Assembly: GCA_002179805.1 (NCBI GenBank)
Contig: NAVB01000121.1
Location: 1 to 51,704 of the forward strand
Length of the DNA: 51,704 nucleotides
From: Acanthamoeba lenticulata
Taxonomy: Eukaryota; Discosea; Longamoebia; Acanthamoebidae
Direction: 5' to 3'
Of this stretch, positions 1 through 12,900 are shown one piece after another (positions within the stretch are counted from its first letter, which is position 1; each line of letters opens with the position of its first letter). Under the pieces are notes generated by a model that was not told the DNA's origin, made no database searches, and saw nothing but the letters and a program-made list of their open reading frames with translations. A program made the translations under genes and the position numbers.

Positions 1-209
1 GTTTGGAAGCGGAGGCCATCTGGATCTCTCAAAACGTTTCCTCTTCTAAGGTTCAACCTCCCCCCCCTCCTTCTTTAATCCTGAGCAGGCTTCATTCTTT
101 TGCATCTTGGCTCCAACTGAAGTTAATTACCAAAAATAAGCGATTTGAAATCGTTGGAAAAAACAAATACAGTTTATTAAATCTGCATTTAAAACAAAAG
201 AGGAGCTGA
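1..209. other. Upstream region of the RhoGEF gene
   Basis: No gene is recognised here. The segment is pyrimidine-rich at first and becomes A/T-rich over the last 80 bases before the ATG at 210, as expected for a promoter plus short 5' untranslated region. A short open frame in it has no protein-like character. Confidence 0.5.
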
Positions 210-3200
210 ATGGCTGATGAGAATGTGGATTGGGAAGGGGAGAGTACAGATTCGGCCGAATATTTGAACCAGATGGCCGCGCGGGTGCCTCCCCCCGTCT
301 CGCCTGCCACGCAGCAGCCGCGCCTCCGAAATCCTGAGGGCGGCCGCCCGCCGGTCAACTCGACCTACCGCAACACGGTGGGCGACCCTCGCTCCTTGAA
401 CTTCTCTCCCTCTTCAACTGCTGCTCCTTCTTCCACTTCTTCTTCTTCTTCCTCTTCCTCCGCCACCTCGCCGCAACCGCCCACTCACACGCCATCACCG
501 CGGCCCATCGCCCCACCCAAGGTGGGCGCCCTCGCCTCCTCCAACTCGTCCTCCTCCTTCCTCCGTCCTCTCCCCACCATCCAGTCTGGCTCCTCTTCCT
601 CCTCAGCCAACTCGTCGTCGCTGGCCCACTCGCCCAAGGCCCCGCGGGCCGCCAGCCCGCTCCCCGCCTCGGCCTCGTCGCCCCGCCCGGCGGTCTCCAC
701 AGCGGCCGCCGCCGGGCCGCACGCCGGCGCTGGCGGCGCGGACCGCAGCACGGCGCAGCCGGTCTATTCGCCGGCCCGCATCCGGCGGTCGTCGTCGTGG
801 AAGGACATCAAGGAGGTGGCCATGATGGCCGCCGAGCAGCGCACGACCGCGGGCGTCGCGGGCCACGGCACCGGTGGCACCAGTTGGCGTGGCGGCAGCG
901 GCGGCGCGGCGGTGGCCGCCGCGGCCCACCAGACGACGGCGGGAGGCGCCACCCTCCGCCGCACGAGCTTCTCCAATGGATCCGACAACCCGACCTCGTC
1001 TTCCTCCACCACGACGTCCACCTCCTCGGCGAGCGGCCCCAACCCGCCCTTCAACCCCGTACGCGCGACTCCTTTTTGTCCTCTTGGCCTCAGACCTATT
1101 CTTTTGACTGACTGACTGACTGACTGGCGTGCTGTGTGCGGACAGATGCGAGGCAAGCCGCCGCGCCCGGCCCGCACGGCGCCCAACTCGCCCAGCTCGT
1201 TCGACGGCACCCTGCCGCCCCGCGATGTCGTGCCCCTCTCCGCGGCGGCGTCGTCATCGTCATCATCGGCCTCGGCGCCCCTCACCGCCTCCGCGCCTTC
1301 CCTCCGTACGCGCCCCTCCTTGTGCGGTCTTCTTAGCCACTTCTTCGCTAATCGAGTGTCTCCTACGAGCAGACCAGCGCAAGCCGCCACCACAGCCGCC
1401 CGTGCGTGCGGCGCGGCCGGCGCTCGACGCGCCGGTCCCGTCGGGGAACGGTCCGGCGGTGTCATCATTCACGCCGTCCAACTACCCGGTGGCGCCGCTC
1501 GGCAGCGGTACCGTGATCGGCGCACCGGTGCCGCACGCCGTCGCGGTGCATTCGCCGGGCGGCAGCGTGCGGCGGCGCAGCGCCGACTTCTCGTCGCTCA
1601 AGAACCAGATCGCGCTCTCGCTCGAGGAGCGCAACAACAACAGCGATCTCAACGCACGCGCCGAGCTGCTGCGCGAGGTCCGGGAACACGGCGCCGCCAC
1701 CTCTGGCGGCAGCAGCAGCAGTAGCAGCACCAGCAGCGGAGCCAACAACCGGACGACGGGCAAGCTGCAGGACTTTGGCAAGAACCTTCTGGGCCGCGCC
1801 AAGAAGCTCAAGGGCTCGCGCGTGGGCGGCAAGGACGCCGGAGACGACGAGGACGAGTTTGAGGACGCCAAGGGCAGCACCAGCAGCACGCCCACAGGCA
1901 GCCAGGAGAACATGCGCGGCATCGTGCCGTCGGGGCCGGACGGCGGCGTTGGCCTTGTCAAAACGTCCTCCGAGCCGTCGGGCCTGATGGTCAGGCCCAT
2001 CAGCGTCTTCCCCGGCCGCGGTATGATCTCCCTCTTCATCTCGCTCCGTCCCACAGGAGCGTGGTGGCCTCATAGGGCACTCGGCTCATACGCGTGCGCG
2101 CACACACAGGGGAGGGCATGTCGCAGGCGCTGACGTCGCCCACGGGCTCCTCGCGGCCCATATCCTACTTCCCTCGGGCCGCCGGCTCGGCGGTCGTCCC
2201 GCCGATGAGCCCCACAGGCGGGAATAGCGGCTCGTTGGGCGCGTTCGCGAGCCTCGGCGGCAGCGCCGCGTCGGGCTCCATGTCCACCATCCCCTCGCCG
2301 GGCTCCGGCTCCGGGTCGATCGGCTCGTCATCGTCCTCCTCCTCTTCGTCCAGCGAGACCCCATTCGGTGCGCGCTCGACTGCTCTCGTTCGCACGCCGG
2401 CGTCCAGCTGACAACGATGATGATGATGATGATCGTGACGATGATCGTGATGGGGGTGGCTGGTGGCTGGGGATCTGCTGCAGAGCGCCGGACCAAGATC
2501 GCCAATGAGCTACTGGAGACGGAGCGCTCCTACATCACCGCGCTCTGCACGCTCGTCGACGTACGTCGCCCAAGGCCTGGTTTTTTGGCCCCCATCGCAA
2601 ACTTCTTGTCTGACGCGCGTGATCGTGTATTTGGCCACGTGCGCAGGTGTACCAGACGCCGATGCTCGGGTTCGCCAAGGACTCGTGCCTGCCGGAGATG
2701 GCCGAAATCGCCCTGCAGGTCACCCAGATCTTCCCGGCCGTCCTCCAGCTCATCCCCTTCAACCGAGAGGTTCTCCTCCCTTGTCGACAATTAATCGTTT
2801 GTGCTGTCGACTCATTCCCCCTTCCATTTGCCACAAACACGAACGTCAGCTCTTGAAGCGCCTGGAGGCCGTGATGGCCGCGTGGAACGAGAACTCGACC
2901 GTCGGGCACATATTCGTCGAAATGGTGCGCCTTTCTCCCCATCCAAGTCCCGCAAGTCTTTCGACTCTCTTCTTCTCCTTTTTCCTTTTCCTGACCTTCA
3001 CGTTCACTCCCTGACCGGCATGGATGTTGTCTGCGTGCATCACGTCCAGGCGCCGTTTTTGAAGATGTACAAAGATTACGAGAACAGCTACAGCCAAACG
3101 CTGGAGAACTACACGGAGATGCTCAAGGACCCCGCCTTCCGCGGCCTCATCGACGTACGTCCTTTTTTTTTGCTTTTCTTTGCTTTTTTGGTCATTTTCC

Positions 3201-5612
3201 TCAATATTTTACTAAACACTACACCCAACAACAGAATCTGGACGCGGAGCTGCAGCGGCTGCAGGCGTCGCGGCTGGAGTCGATCATCATCATGCCCATC
3301 CAGCGCATCCCGCGCTACAAGCTCCTCCTCGAGGACCTCCTCAAGCGCACCCCCGAGTCCCACCCGGACAGCCCGCTCCTCAAGGCATCACTCCCTCGGC
3401 TTTGGCTTGAGCTTTGGCTTGGTCTCACGAGCGGAGCGCCACTTTGTTTCCACAGGAAGCGCTGAAGAAGGTGGATGAGGTGGCGGTGTTCCTCGACTCC
3501 AACCTGAAGGAGCACGAGCAGCGCCAGAAGGTGGTGCAGCTCACCGTCAACTTCAACGCCAGCGTACGCTCAACTTTCTACCATCGTGTCAGCCCATTGA
3601 CCCGCCCTTGTCCCGGTCGGTCCCTCACACACGCACACGCACGCGCACACACATACAGACGTTGCTGCAGCCGCATCGCAAGTGGCTGCGCGAGGGCGAG
3701 GTGGGGCTGCGCGATCCCAACCTGGGGAACCGCGTGAAGAAGCTGCACATCCTGCTGTTCAACGACATCCTCGTGCCGACGGTCCTGTCCAAGCTGGGCG
3801 TGGGCGGCGAGAACAGGCGCGATGTGCTGAACCGGCCGGAGAACCAGTGGCCGCTGGAGCTGATGTGGATCAGCGAGCCGGACGTGTCGGTCGGGACAGA
3901 GAAGGACAACAAGGGCAAGAACCTGCAGCTGGAGCTGACCGGCCCCGGCACCAACTACTCGCTGCTGTTCAAGACGCCCGAGGAGCGCGAGTCGTGGAAG
4001 AAGGACATCCTCGACGCGCAGGAGAAGCACACGCGGGGCGGCCCCAACGCCGCGCTCGGGGACAAGCGCATCGGGCAGTACGTCTTCAAGAACTCGACCT
4101 TCTACCGGGGCGAGTGGCTCCGCGGGCAGGTCCACGGCAAGGGCGAGATGAGCCAGCACGGCAACACCTACACCGGCAACTTTGCCTACGACCTCAAGTG
4201 CGGCCTCGGCCGCATGGTCTTTGCCACCAAGGAGGTCTTTGACGGCGACTGGGCCAACGACCTGCCCCGTACCCTCTTCTCCCTTGTCTTTCTATATGAG
4301 GAAGCCCACACTGGCCTCACTGATCGCATCACCATCGCGGCCGCACAGACGGGCAGGGCGTCATGGAGTACCCGTCGGGCGACCGCTACGAGGGCGGGTG
4401 GAAGGCCGGCCAGCGTTCTGGACACGTACGTGGCGCGCGCCCTCTTTTGGCTTGAACTGCGCCTCTCCAGGGCCTGCGTGGCGCTGGCGCAACTGACGAT
4501 CACGCGTCTGCTTTCCAGGGCATCCTCCGGTATGCCAACAACGACGTCTACGACGGCAACTGGGAGGACAACTTTGTACGGCCCGCCTCTCTCTCGCGCG
4601 CGGGAGCGCATGCGACTCACGAGGCCTCCTGATGTGGTGGTGGTCGGAGCAGCCGTCGGTGCGGGGGACGCTGACGTGCGTGAACGGGATGTACTACGAC
4701 GGCGAGTGGCTGCACGGGGAGTTCCACGGGCAGGGCATGCTGACGACGGCCACGGGCAAAGTCTACGAGGGCGGGTGGGCCAACGGGCAGCGGAGCGGGC
4801 GGGGCGTGCTGCGGTCCTACCACAGCGCGCCCGACGGGACGCCGCTCCTGATTGAGGAGTACGAGGGCGAGTGGCTCGAGGACATGAAGCACGGCGTGGG
4901 CACCCACAAGACCATCGAGGGCGTCTACACGGGCCAGTTCTTCTTCAACTACCGCGAGGGCGAGGGCACCATGCGCTATGCCGACGGCTCCGTCTACGAG
5001 GGCGCCTGGAAGAAGGACAAGCGACACGGCCTCGGCACCTTCACCGCCGGCTCCTCGGCCTCCCGCATCAAGAAATACACCGGCGAGGTGCGTCCCGTTC
5101 ATCTTTATTTTTATTTTTATTTGTTTTTGTTTTGACCGCGTGTGCGCAATGCAGTGGGCGTTTGACAAGAAGAACGGCAAGGGCGAGATCTGGTTCACCA
5201 ACGGCAACCAGTACGAGGGCACCTTCAAGAAGGATCTCGTACGTCTTAATCCTCCTTCTTCATTGGCTGTTGACGGACGGCTTACACGGCCACGCACACG
5301 AACGAAAAAGATCCACGGAAACGGCACGATGAAGTCGTTCGTCAACGGCGCCAAGCTCGAGGGCAAGTGGCTGCAGGGCAACCGCAACGGCAACGCCAAG
5401 CTCACCTTCAAGCCCAGCCACGGCGAGGTGTGCCCTCCCCCCTCCGTCACCATGGAGCGTAGCCGCAGAACAGCGATCGCTGACCGGATGATCCGGTGCA
5501 GGAGACGCGAGAGCTCAACGGGTCGTGCAAGGAGCCGATGCTGGAGGCCCGCAAGATGCGATACGCCCTCGCCCCGACCCTGCCCGACCTCCAGTTCAAC
5601 ATCACGCTCTGA
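210..5612 (+). CDS. RhoGEF with DH, PH and C-terminal MORN repeats
   Basis: Predicted guanine-nucleotide exchange factor for Rho-family GTPases, 1347 residues in 17 exons: 210-1058, 1146-1305, 1373-2020, 2110-2367, 2484-2560, 2647-2769, 2850-2924, 3050-3154, 3235-3384, 3456-3563, 3659-4268, 4349-4425, 4519-4575, 4653-5087, 5155-5238, 5311-5427, 5502-5612. Every join keeps frame. Residues 1-635 are Ser/Pro/Ala-rich and probably disordered. A DH domain (about 640-845) carries the conserved last-helix motif IMPIQRIPRYKLLLEDLLKR. A PH domain (about 852-975) ends in a typical ESWKKDI helix. About 13 MORN repeats of the type YEGxWxxGxxHGxG run from about 995 to 1310; such repeats usually bind phosphoinositides or act as membrane scaffolds. 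The intron at 3385-3455 has a GC donor. The gene ends 129 bases from the converging H-NOX/RasGAP gene. Which Rho GTPase it serves cannot be read from sequence. Confidence 0.9.
1105..1126. repeat. TGAC microsatellite in intron 1
   Basis: About 5.5 copies of the tetranucleotide TGAC lie inside the first intron of the RhoGEF gene, shortly before its 3' splice site. It does not affect the reading frame. Confidence 0.9.
2416..2433. repeat. GAT microsatellite in intron 4
   Basis: Six copies of GAT lie in the intron that separates the Ser-rich leader from the first DH exon of the RhoGEF gene. Confidence 0.9.
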
Positions 5613-5741
5613 GCGCGGCCCGATATTATAATTTTTATTGGTTTTTTTTAATTTATTTTATTTGGCTGTGCATGTGTGACCCCAAGTGGTGTCAAAAGGT
5701 AATGTAAACAAAATTAGGTTTTGTGTTTTTCCTCTTTTGGC

Positions 5742-8700
5742 TCAAGTGCGGCCGATGGCGCTGTACATCTGGCAGAGGCCCACCGACACGAACCGTCGCA
5801 ACGTCCCGCTCTGTTTGTTCGTTGGTTGTTGAGCGGTCAGTCACCAGGAAAAAAAAAATGAACTATTATTTTCAAGAATGCGTACCATGTGGTGGTCGGT
5901 GGAGGCCACCTTCCACACGGGATCGAGCTGCGCGATGAGGCCGTCGCGAACCACGCTCAAGGCCTCCTCCATGGCCACATAGTCCACGCCAGGCGTCGGC
6001 CGACTTCGGTTCGACCGGGCCTGGTGGTTCATCGTCTCGTGGATGCTCTCCTCGTCCTGCACCCATGTAGAGGATCATGTGATGATGAGCAAGCGCAACA
6101 TGAAAGGACAAGGTGTCAAGTGCGTACGGCGAGATCGGCGACATAGGCTCGGAGCAGGGTCTGATTGGGTTCGGTGATGAAGACGTTGAAGGCCTTCATG
6201 TGCTCCTCCTTGCGCCCGTCAAAGGGCACCTCGTTGGCCAGGTTCTGGATCAGCTTCGTCACCAGCAACTGCACTCGGCGCTCCACATCGCTCGCTGCGT
6301 GGCGTGCATGTGAGCTCAGTGGCTGGTCATATGAAAGTCAACAGCAGGCCGTGTGCACGTACTGCTGGGCGTGGAGAGGATGGCGGGCGTCAGGAGCCGG
6401 AGGAACAGCAGGTTGAGGATGCCCTGTTGCTTCATTTGTGGCCACCGCTTGGCCACTTCCTCGCCCACCATGTGCAGCACGCGCCGGACGCTCCTGTTTG
6501 TTTGATCAAGGTCAACCAGGTGACGATTAATTGGGCGGCTAGAAGGAGGCGGACGTACACAGGGCAGTCGTTGGCCGAGCGGCAGGTCTCCTCGAGGAAG
6601 GACTGAGCCACCTCGAGCAGCACCGCTGTGTGCTTGTCCGATGGCGCCTTGTTGGGCAGAAGCTCCACCTTGGCCGCCACGGCTCCGGCGATCTTGGCCG
6701 AGAGCGAGGCCACGAGGCCGCCGATGTAGTCCTTTCCGGCGCCACGCATGTAGAGGCTCAGCACGCGCGTGCCCACGGTCTCGCTGCGCATGAGCACGCC
6801 TTCCTCGTTGGCTGCTCGCACGTCGAGCTCGATCGCTCGCCGCAGGAAGTTGATCGACTTGCCGTGGCAGTTGTAGATCTCGAGCAGCGCGCACACGAGG
6901 TTGTCGACACTGGACTCGGCGTAGGTCTGTTGGAGCATCTCCATGACCAGCTTGTAGTTGTGCCGCGCGTCGTCGAGCAGCAGCTGTGGGAGCGTGTTAT
7001 CATCAGCCAAGCTCGTAATGATGAAAAGTGGGGCAGCGTACCTCCTGGAAGGCGTTCTCAAGCCGCTGGCGGCCCGGGAGAGGCATCGGACCGGCCGGAG
7101 GAATGGCCGGATGGTGCGGTGTTGAACGGCGGATGGCGGTTCGGGTGAGGTGTTCCTCCCCTGACGCCGCTGCCAGAGCCGCACGGCGGCGCTGAGGAGA
7201 GCCCGAAGCATCCCCTGCGCCACAGCCCGACACCTCCTCGACAGCTGGAGGCTCATCACTGTCGGAGCAGCTCTTGCTCCGCTTATGCCCGTCTCTGCCG
7301 CCATGCTGGCCATCCTGCGCCTGCCCGTCGGAGGCGGCTGTGGAGGTGTTATTGTGGCCCACGTGCGATGACAGTAACGCCCGGGCTGGTGTGCCCTGTG
7401 ACCGCGAAGCTTCCGTGGGCTTGTCGCCCGAGGGCCGGTAGGAGCTCTTTTGCCGAGAGCCAAAGAGCTTGTCCAGCAGCGACGTGCCTGCAACAGTCGC
7501 AGGTCGCAAGACGGGCGGTGTGGGTGGTGGAGGAGCGCTAGAACCCACGTTGGTTTGAGCGGCCTTGGAGAAGGGGCAGCCGCCCCCTGCCCAGCGGACT
7601 TCACCTGGCGAGGCCGATGCCACGTTCGATAGGTCGTCCTCCGGAGGGGTCGAGGAGCGAGGCGATGGCGGCGGGGAGTCGGAGATGGAGATGTCCGACG
7701 ATGATGAAGTGAGGTTGTCCTCATAGTCATCGGCAGGGATTCGCCCAGAGCGCAGGTTGGCCGTTTTTGAGTGGCCGAGGAAGAGGGCGTCCTTGGTGGG
7801 ATCGTGCGCGGCAAAGTCGCTCAGGCCCAGCCCGAACGAGTCCAGCTCCTCGAGCGACCCCATCAGCGGCGTGCCCACGAAGCACATGGCCTTGATCCCC
7901 GCCTGCCACAGTAACTGATGTGTGTGCGCGCGTGTGGTCTCATCAGCGGGTCGGCCTTTGAAACAGGCACCACGTATGAGAGATGAAGAACGCTGGGAGG
8001 CGTGTCCGCATACCTGGCCCTTGAGCTTGAAGGGCCGATGGGCGAAGGCGTGCTGGAAGATGAAGACCTCTGTGCGCCCGCGCTCGGTGAGGAACTTCCA
8101 GTCGGAGAATGACGCTGTCGCCGGCGCCACGAGCTCCAGGTGGTTGGCGATGCGGTCGCCCACTTGCATCGGCACGATCTTTGACAAAGACTTCGCAAAG
8201 AGGATCCTATCAGGCCAGATGTTACTGGCGAAAAGGTGAAGGGGAGGTGGTACCTTGCCGCACTGGAGGACCTCGAGCTTCTGGTTGAAGATGAAGTGGA
8301 ACGGGAAGGCCTTGTCCAGGCATTGTGCGTCGAGCCCGTAGGTGATGGGCGTCGCGCTAGTTTGCCCGGAGGCGTTTTTCTTCTTCACCTGCCGACGCAA
8401 CATGCATGAGTTATACTCACTATCAACGTATAATAGCTTTAAAGGGCGCAAGTGTACAGTGTTGGTCTTCCACTTGACGACAAAGACATCCTCATCGGCG
8501 CCCTTGTCGATCCACTTCTTCTGCTTGATCTTGAATGAAGTTAACCGCAGGTGATCCTCGCCCAGGCACTTGATGAGACCTGTCCACGGTGGGTCCTCCA
8601 CCGAGTCAGGCAGGCGGACCGTGAATGGTAAACGGGGCTGTGGTCACGACGTACCGACGACCAGAGGAGAAAGACCCTTGCGGGTGGGCTTGGCGGGGAG

Positions 8701-9487
8701 GTAGTGGAGGTAGAGGCCGTTCTCCTTCTCGCGCGACACGCGGAAGGTCGGCGGATGCATCTGCCATGTACGAGAGAGAAGCAAAGTAAGCGGATCCGCT
8801 TTTTCATCACAGGTGGCCTGGGCGGAGGAGCGCACCTCGGAGAAGTAGCCCACTTTGATGTGGCCATGCATGGTGTTGATGTTGGTCAGGATCTCCTTCA
8901 GAGAATTGCCCGCCGTCGACAGCACCTTCCCATAGGGCTGCACTCATCCGGCATGCCACATGAAGAAGAGAAGGTGGGCAATGAGCAACGCACTAACAAA
9001 CAAAGACAAGACGCAAAAGTACGGTGGTTTTCACGTAGATGGGAAACCAATAGCCGATGGCCTCCAGTAACTCCGGTACAGTTGTGTTGAGTTCCTGTGG
9101 TCATTTTCGTTTTTTAGGCATTCAGGAGCAGGAAAACGAGATCGCAATGTAACCAAGAAAGTCGGAATAAAAAGAAGAAAGCGTAAAAACAGATGAGTGG
9201 CAGGTGCATTTACCCGGGCGGCCACGGTGAGGAGAGTGTAGATGTGGCCGTCTTCATAGTTCTGAGCCTCGACAAAGTCATGGGTGAGGCCGGCTTTGGC
9301 GAGGAGGTCGACCCATACGGCCTCGCCGAACTTCTTCAGCACCAGGTCCTGGTCACAGCCCCACAGGTCAACCACCAGCCAACCGATGGGTGCAGGTGTG
9401 TCCCCATCCCAAAGGGGGCCAATTCTGTGCAGAGGGAGTGTAAGGAGTAGGAGGTACCTTGACGGTGGTGAAGATGAGACCGTACAT
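5742..9487 (-). CDS. H-NOX - HNOBA - RasGAP protein, copy A
   Basis: Predicted heme-based gas sensor fused to a Ras GTPase-activating domain, 904 residues in 14 exons: 9458-9487, 9214-9348, 9023-9094, 8836-8937, 8655-8760, 8458-8579, 8254-8388, 8014-8190, 7042-7914, 6559-6983, 6363-6493, 6128-6294, 5886-6056, 5742-5810. The start [10 protein letters not shown] aligns without gaps to the start of guanylate cyclase beta1. H-NOX (1-185) has the proximal heme ligand His103 (INTMHGHI) and the HPPTFR segment. HNOBA (about 205-345) shows [17 protein letters not shown] and the [17 protein letters not shown] end. Residues 350-584 are a Ser/Pro-rich linker. RasGAP (585-904) has the arginine finger Arg650 in [19 protein letters not shown] at 756-764 and the LIQNLAN helix. 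No cyclase domain and no clear coiled coil follow HNOBA. Expected role: speeding GTP hydrolysis by Ras under NO control. The domain calls are strong; the NO response is inferred. Confidence 0.92.
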
Positions 9488-9934
9488 ACGGATGGCAGAG
9501 TAGGTAGCGAAGGGAAGGAGTGGTCAGTGAGAGATGGCGATGGATTTGAAGAAAAGAAGAAAGGCAGCGCAGCATTCAGGATTTATGTCATCTGCACCAT
9601 GTGGCTTGGTTCGTCATCGTTATCCTGTGCAAAGTAGAACGATAACGTCTGTCGTTTCTAGAACAACCGCTCGTCAAAAATGTCGCGCGATCGTCCCCAA
9701 CCCCCTCAGGACACTTTCCATTTTCGGTCAAAAAGCCGCGCACCGGCCACCAACCGGAGCGCGTTCGCCGAGATATGACGATCGGTGCAATCACCAAATA
9801 CGCGTTTGCCAAGGGACCGTGGAGATCCCTTGGCAACCACTGTGTAACACGGTGAATATTCTGTCATAATCATGTTCAAATAATATCCATATCAGGTTTT
9901 GTGTCTCTGTGCCCCTTCCTTTGTTTCTTTTGGT
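9488..9934. promoter_or_regulatory. Spacer between the two H-NOX/RasGAP copies (5' region of copy A)
   Basis: These 447 bases hold no convincing gene. They serve as 3' flank of copy B and 5' flank of copy A. At 9735-9749, about 250 bases upstream of the copy A start, is a 15-base element (gccgcgcaccggcca) that recurs with one mismatch upstream of copy B. No TATA-like box was identified with confidence. Confidence 0.45.
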
Positions 9935-12900
9935 TCACGTGCGGCCGATAGCGCTGTACATCTGGCAGAGGCCCACCGACACGAACCGTTGCAACGTCCC
10001 GCTCTGTTTGTTCGTTGGTTGTTGAGCGGTCAGTCCCCTCCGGGGCAGGTTAGAGTCACCAGCAAATATATAAAAATAATAATAATAATAATGCGTACGA
10101 TGTGGTGGTCGGTGGAGGCCACCTTCCACACGGGATCGAGCTGCGCAATGAGACCGTCGCGAACCACGCTCAAGGCCTCCTCCATGGCCACGTAGTCCAC
10201 GCCAGGCGTGGCCCGACTTCGGTTCGACCGGGCCTGGTGGTTCATCGTCTCGTGGATGCTCTCCTCGTCCTGCACCCATGTCGAAGAGCAGACCCACCCA
10301 GATGATAAGAATATAATAAAGATTAAAAAGGAACGACGCCTGGAGTTGATCGCGTACGGTGAGAGCAGCGACATAGGCCCGGAGCAGGGCCTGGTTGGGT
10401 TCGGTGATGAAGACGTTGAAGGCCTTCATGTGCTCCTCCTTGCGCCCGTCAAAGGGCACCTCGTTGGCCAGGTTCTGGATCAGCTTCGTCACCAGCAACT
10501 GCACTCGGCGCGCCATGTCGTTCACTGTGCGTGACATGCATGAGATGCGCGTGAGCAAACGAAAAAGCCAATCCATACCACAGCACAAGACTTCATGTGG
10601 CCGTGTGCACGTACTGCTGGGCGTGGAGAGGATGGCGGGCGTCAGGAGGCGGAGGAACAACAGGTTGAGGATGCCCTGTTGCTTCATTTGTGGCCACCGC
10701 TTGGCCACTTCCTCGCCCACCATGCGCAGCACGCGCCGGACGCTCCTGTATGCATACACGTCATCAACAAAGCCCTGCTTGTGAGGCTAACGGTCATGAG
10801 GCGGAGAAATTATGGACATCGGCGGCGGTCGTACACAGGGCAGTCGTTGGCCGAGCGGCAGGTCTCCTCGAGGAAGGACTGAGCCACCTCGAGCAGCACC
10901 GCTGTGTGCTTGTCCGATGGCGCCTTGTTGGGCAGAAGCTCCACCTTGGCCGCCACGGCGCCGGCGATCTTGGCCGACAGCGAGGCCACGAGGCCGCCGA
11001 TGTAGTCCTTTCCGGCGCCACGCATGTAGAGGCTCAGCACGCGCGTGCCCACGGTCTCGCTGCGCATGAGCACGCCCTCCTCGTTGGCTGCTCGCACGTC
11101 GAGCTCGATCGCTCGCCGCAGGAAGTTGATCGACTTGCCGTGGCAGTTGTAGATCTCGAGCAGCGCGCACACGAGGTCGTCGACACTGGACTCGGCGTAG
11201 GTTTGTTGGAGCATCTCCATGACCAGCTTGTAGTTGTGCCGCGCGTCGTCGAGCAACAACTGCGTCCCGCCGCCGCAGCGTCAGCCGAGCGTGCGCATGA
11301 AAGGGCGAGAGGGTATGCTGGCGAGGGACGCGGGTACCTCCTGGAAGGCGTTCTCAAGCCGCTGGCGGCCCGGGAGAGGCATTGGCCCGGCCGAAGGGAT
11401 GGCCTGGTAGTGCTGCGGCGGCGCTGGGGCCGTGCGCGGCTGGCGCGTCAAGAGGCGGGGCAGCTCGTCGTCCCGCGGTAGAGTCACCCCCGATGCCGCG
11501 GTCAGAGCCGCGCGGCGGTGCTGGCGGCCGCTGTCGAGCCGAGGCGAGGTCGGCGGGTTGACGACGGCGCCGCGAGACGACAGGTCCTCGACAGCTTGCA
11601 GCTCGTCGCTGTCCGAGCAGCTCTTGCTCCGCTTCCGCCCGCTTCCGCCACCGGGCTGGTCATCCAGGGCCGTCCCGTCGGAGGCGGCGGCCATCGCGGC
11701 AGCGTTGAGGCCGTGGCCAGACAACAGCGCCCGGAGGGACGTGCCCTGTGGCCGCGGCGTTTCCATGGGCTTGTCGCCCGAGGGCCGGTAGGAGCTCTTT
11801 TGGCGCGAGCCAAAGAGCTTGTCCAGCAGCGACGGGCCTGCCGCCGACGCGGGCCGCCAGATGGGCGGCGGGGACTGCGTTTGCGCGCCCCCTCCGCGAG
11901 GACTGCCGTTGGGCGGAATGGGCTTGAGTGCGGGCAGTGACGACGTGTACGCTGAAGCCAATTGCGCCGCGCCCGAGAAGGGGCAGCCGCCGTTCCCGGC
12001 CCGACGCACGTCCGCCGGCGAGGATGAGGTCGACCCCGAGGACGAGGCCAGGCTCGACAGCACGTCCGACTCTGATGCGGTCGAGGGTCCGGACCTGCGG
12101 ACGGGGATCTCCGAAGAAGAGTGAAGAGATGGCGTGACGGAGTCTGTGAAGGAGACGTCGGACGCCGATGACGAGAGCAGTGTGTCCTCCGAGTCGTCGG
12201 CAGGGCCAACGGCAGTCTGACCAGCAGCGGCGGCGGGGCGCAGGTTGGCGGTCTTGGCGTGGCCGAGGAAGAGGGCGTCCTTGGTGGGATCGTGCGCGGC
12301 AAAGTCGCTCAGGCCCAGTCCGAACGAGTCCAGCTCCTCGAGCGACCCCATCAGCGGCGTGCCCACGAAGCACATGGCCTTGATCCCCGCCTGCCACAGC
12401 AGCTGTTGGGTCCACGTGTCCTCGTCAGCGCGCAGAAATTTGAAACATGCATCATGTGTGTGTCTGCGATGAATGGGAGGCGTGTCCGCGTTACCTGGCC
12501 CTTGAGCTTGAAGGGCCGATGGGCGAAGGCGTGCTGGAAGATGAAGACCTCTGTGCGCCCGCGCTCGGTGAGAAACTTCCAGTCGGAGAACGACGCTGTC
12601 GCCGGCGCCACGAGCTCCAGGTGGTTGGCGATGCGGTCGCCCACTTGCATCGGCACGATCCGCGACAAAGACTGCGCGGACCAGAGAAGACCAGGTCAGA
12701 CCAGATCGTCACTGCCTGGCGTGAGGTGGAGAAGGTGAAGGGGGATGTACCTTGCCGCACTGGAGGACCTCGAGCTTCTGGTTGAAGATGAAGTGGAACG
12801 GGAAGGCCTTGTCCAGGCTTTGTGCGTCGAGCCCGTAGTTGATGGGCGTCGTGCTTGTGTGCTCAGGTGCCTTTTTCTTTAACTGGGCGCACACAACACA

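Noticed and set aside
764..1468. 234-codon minus-strand frame across RhoGEF exons 1-3
   Set aside because: Antisense of Ser/Ala-rich low-complexity coding DNA; no domain.
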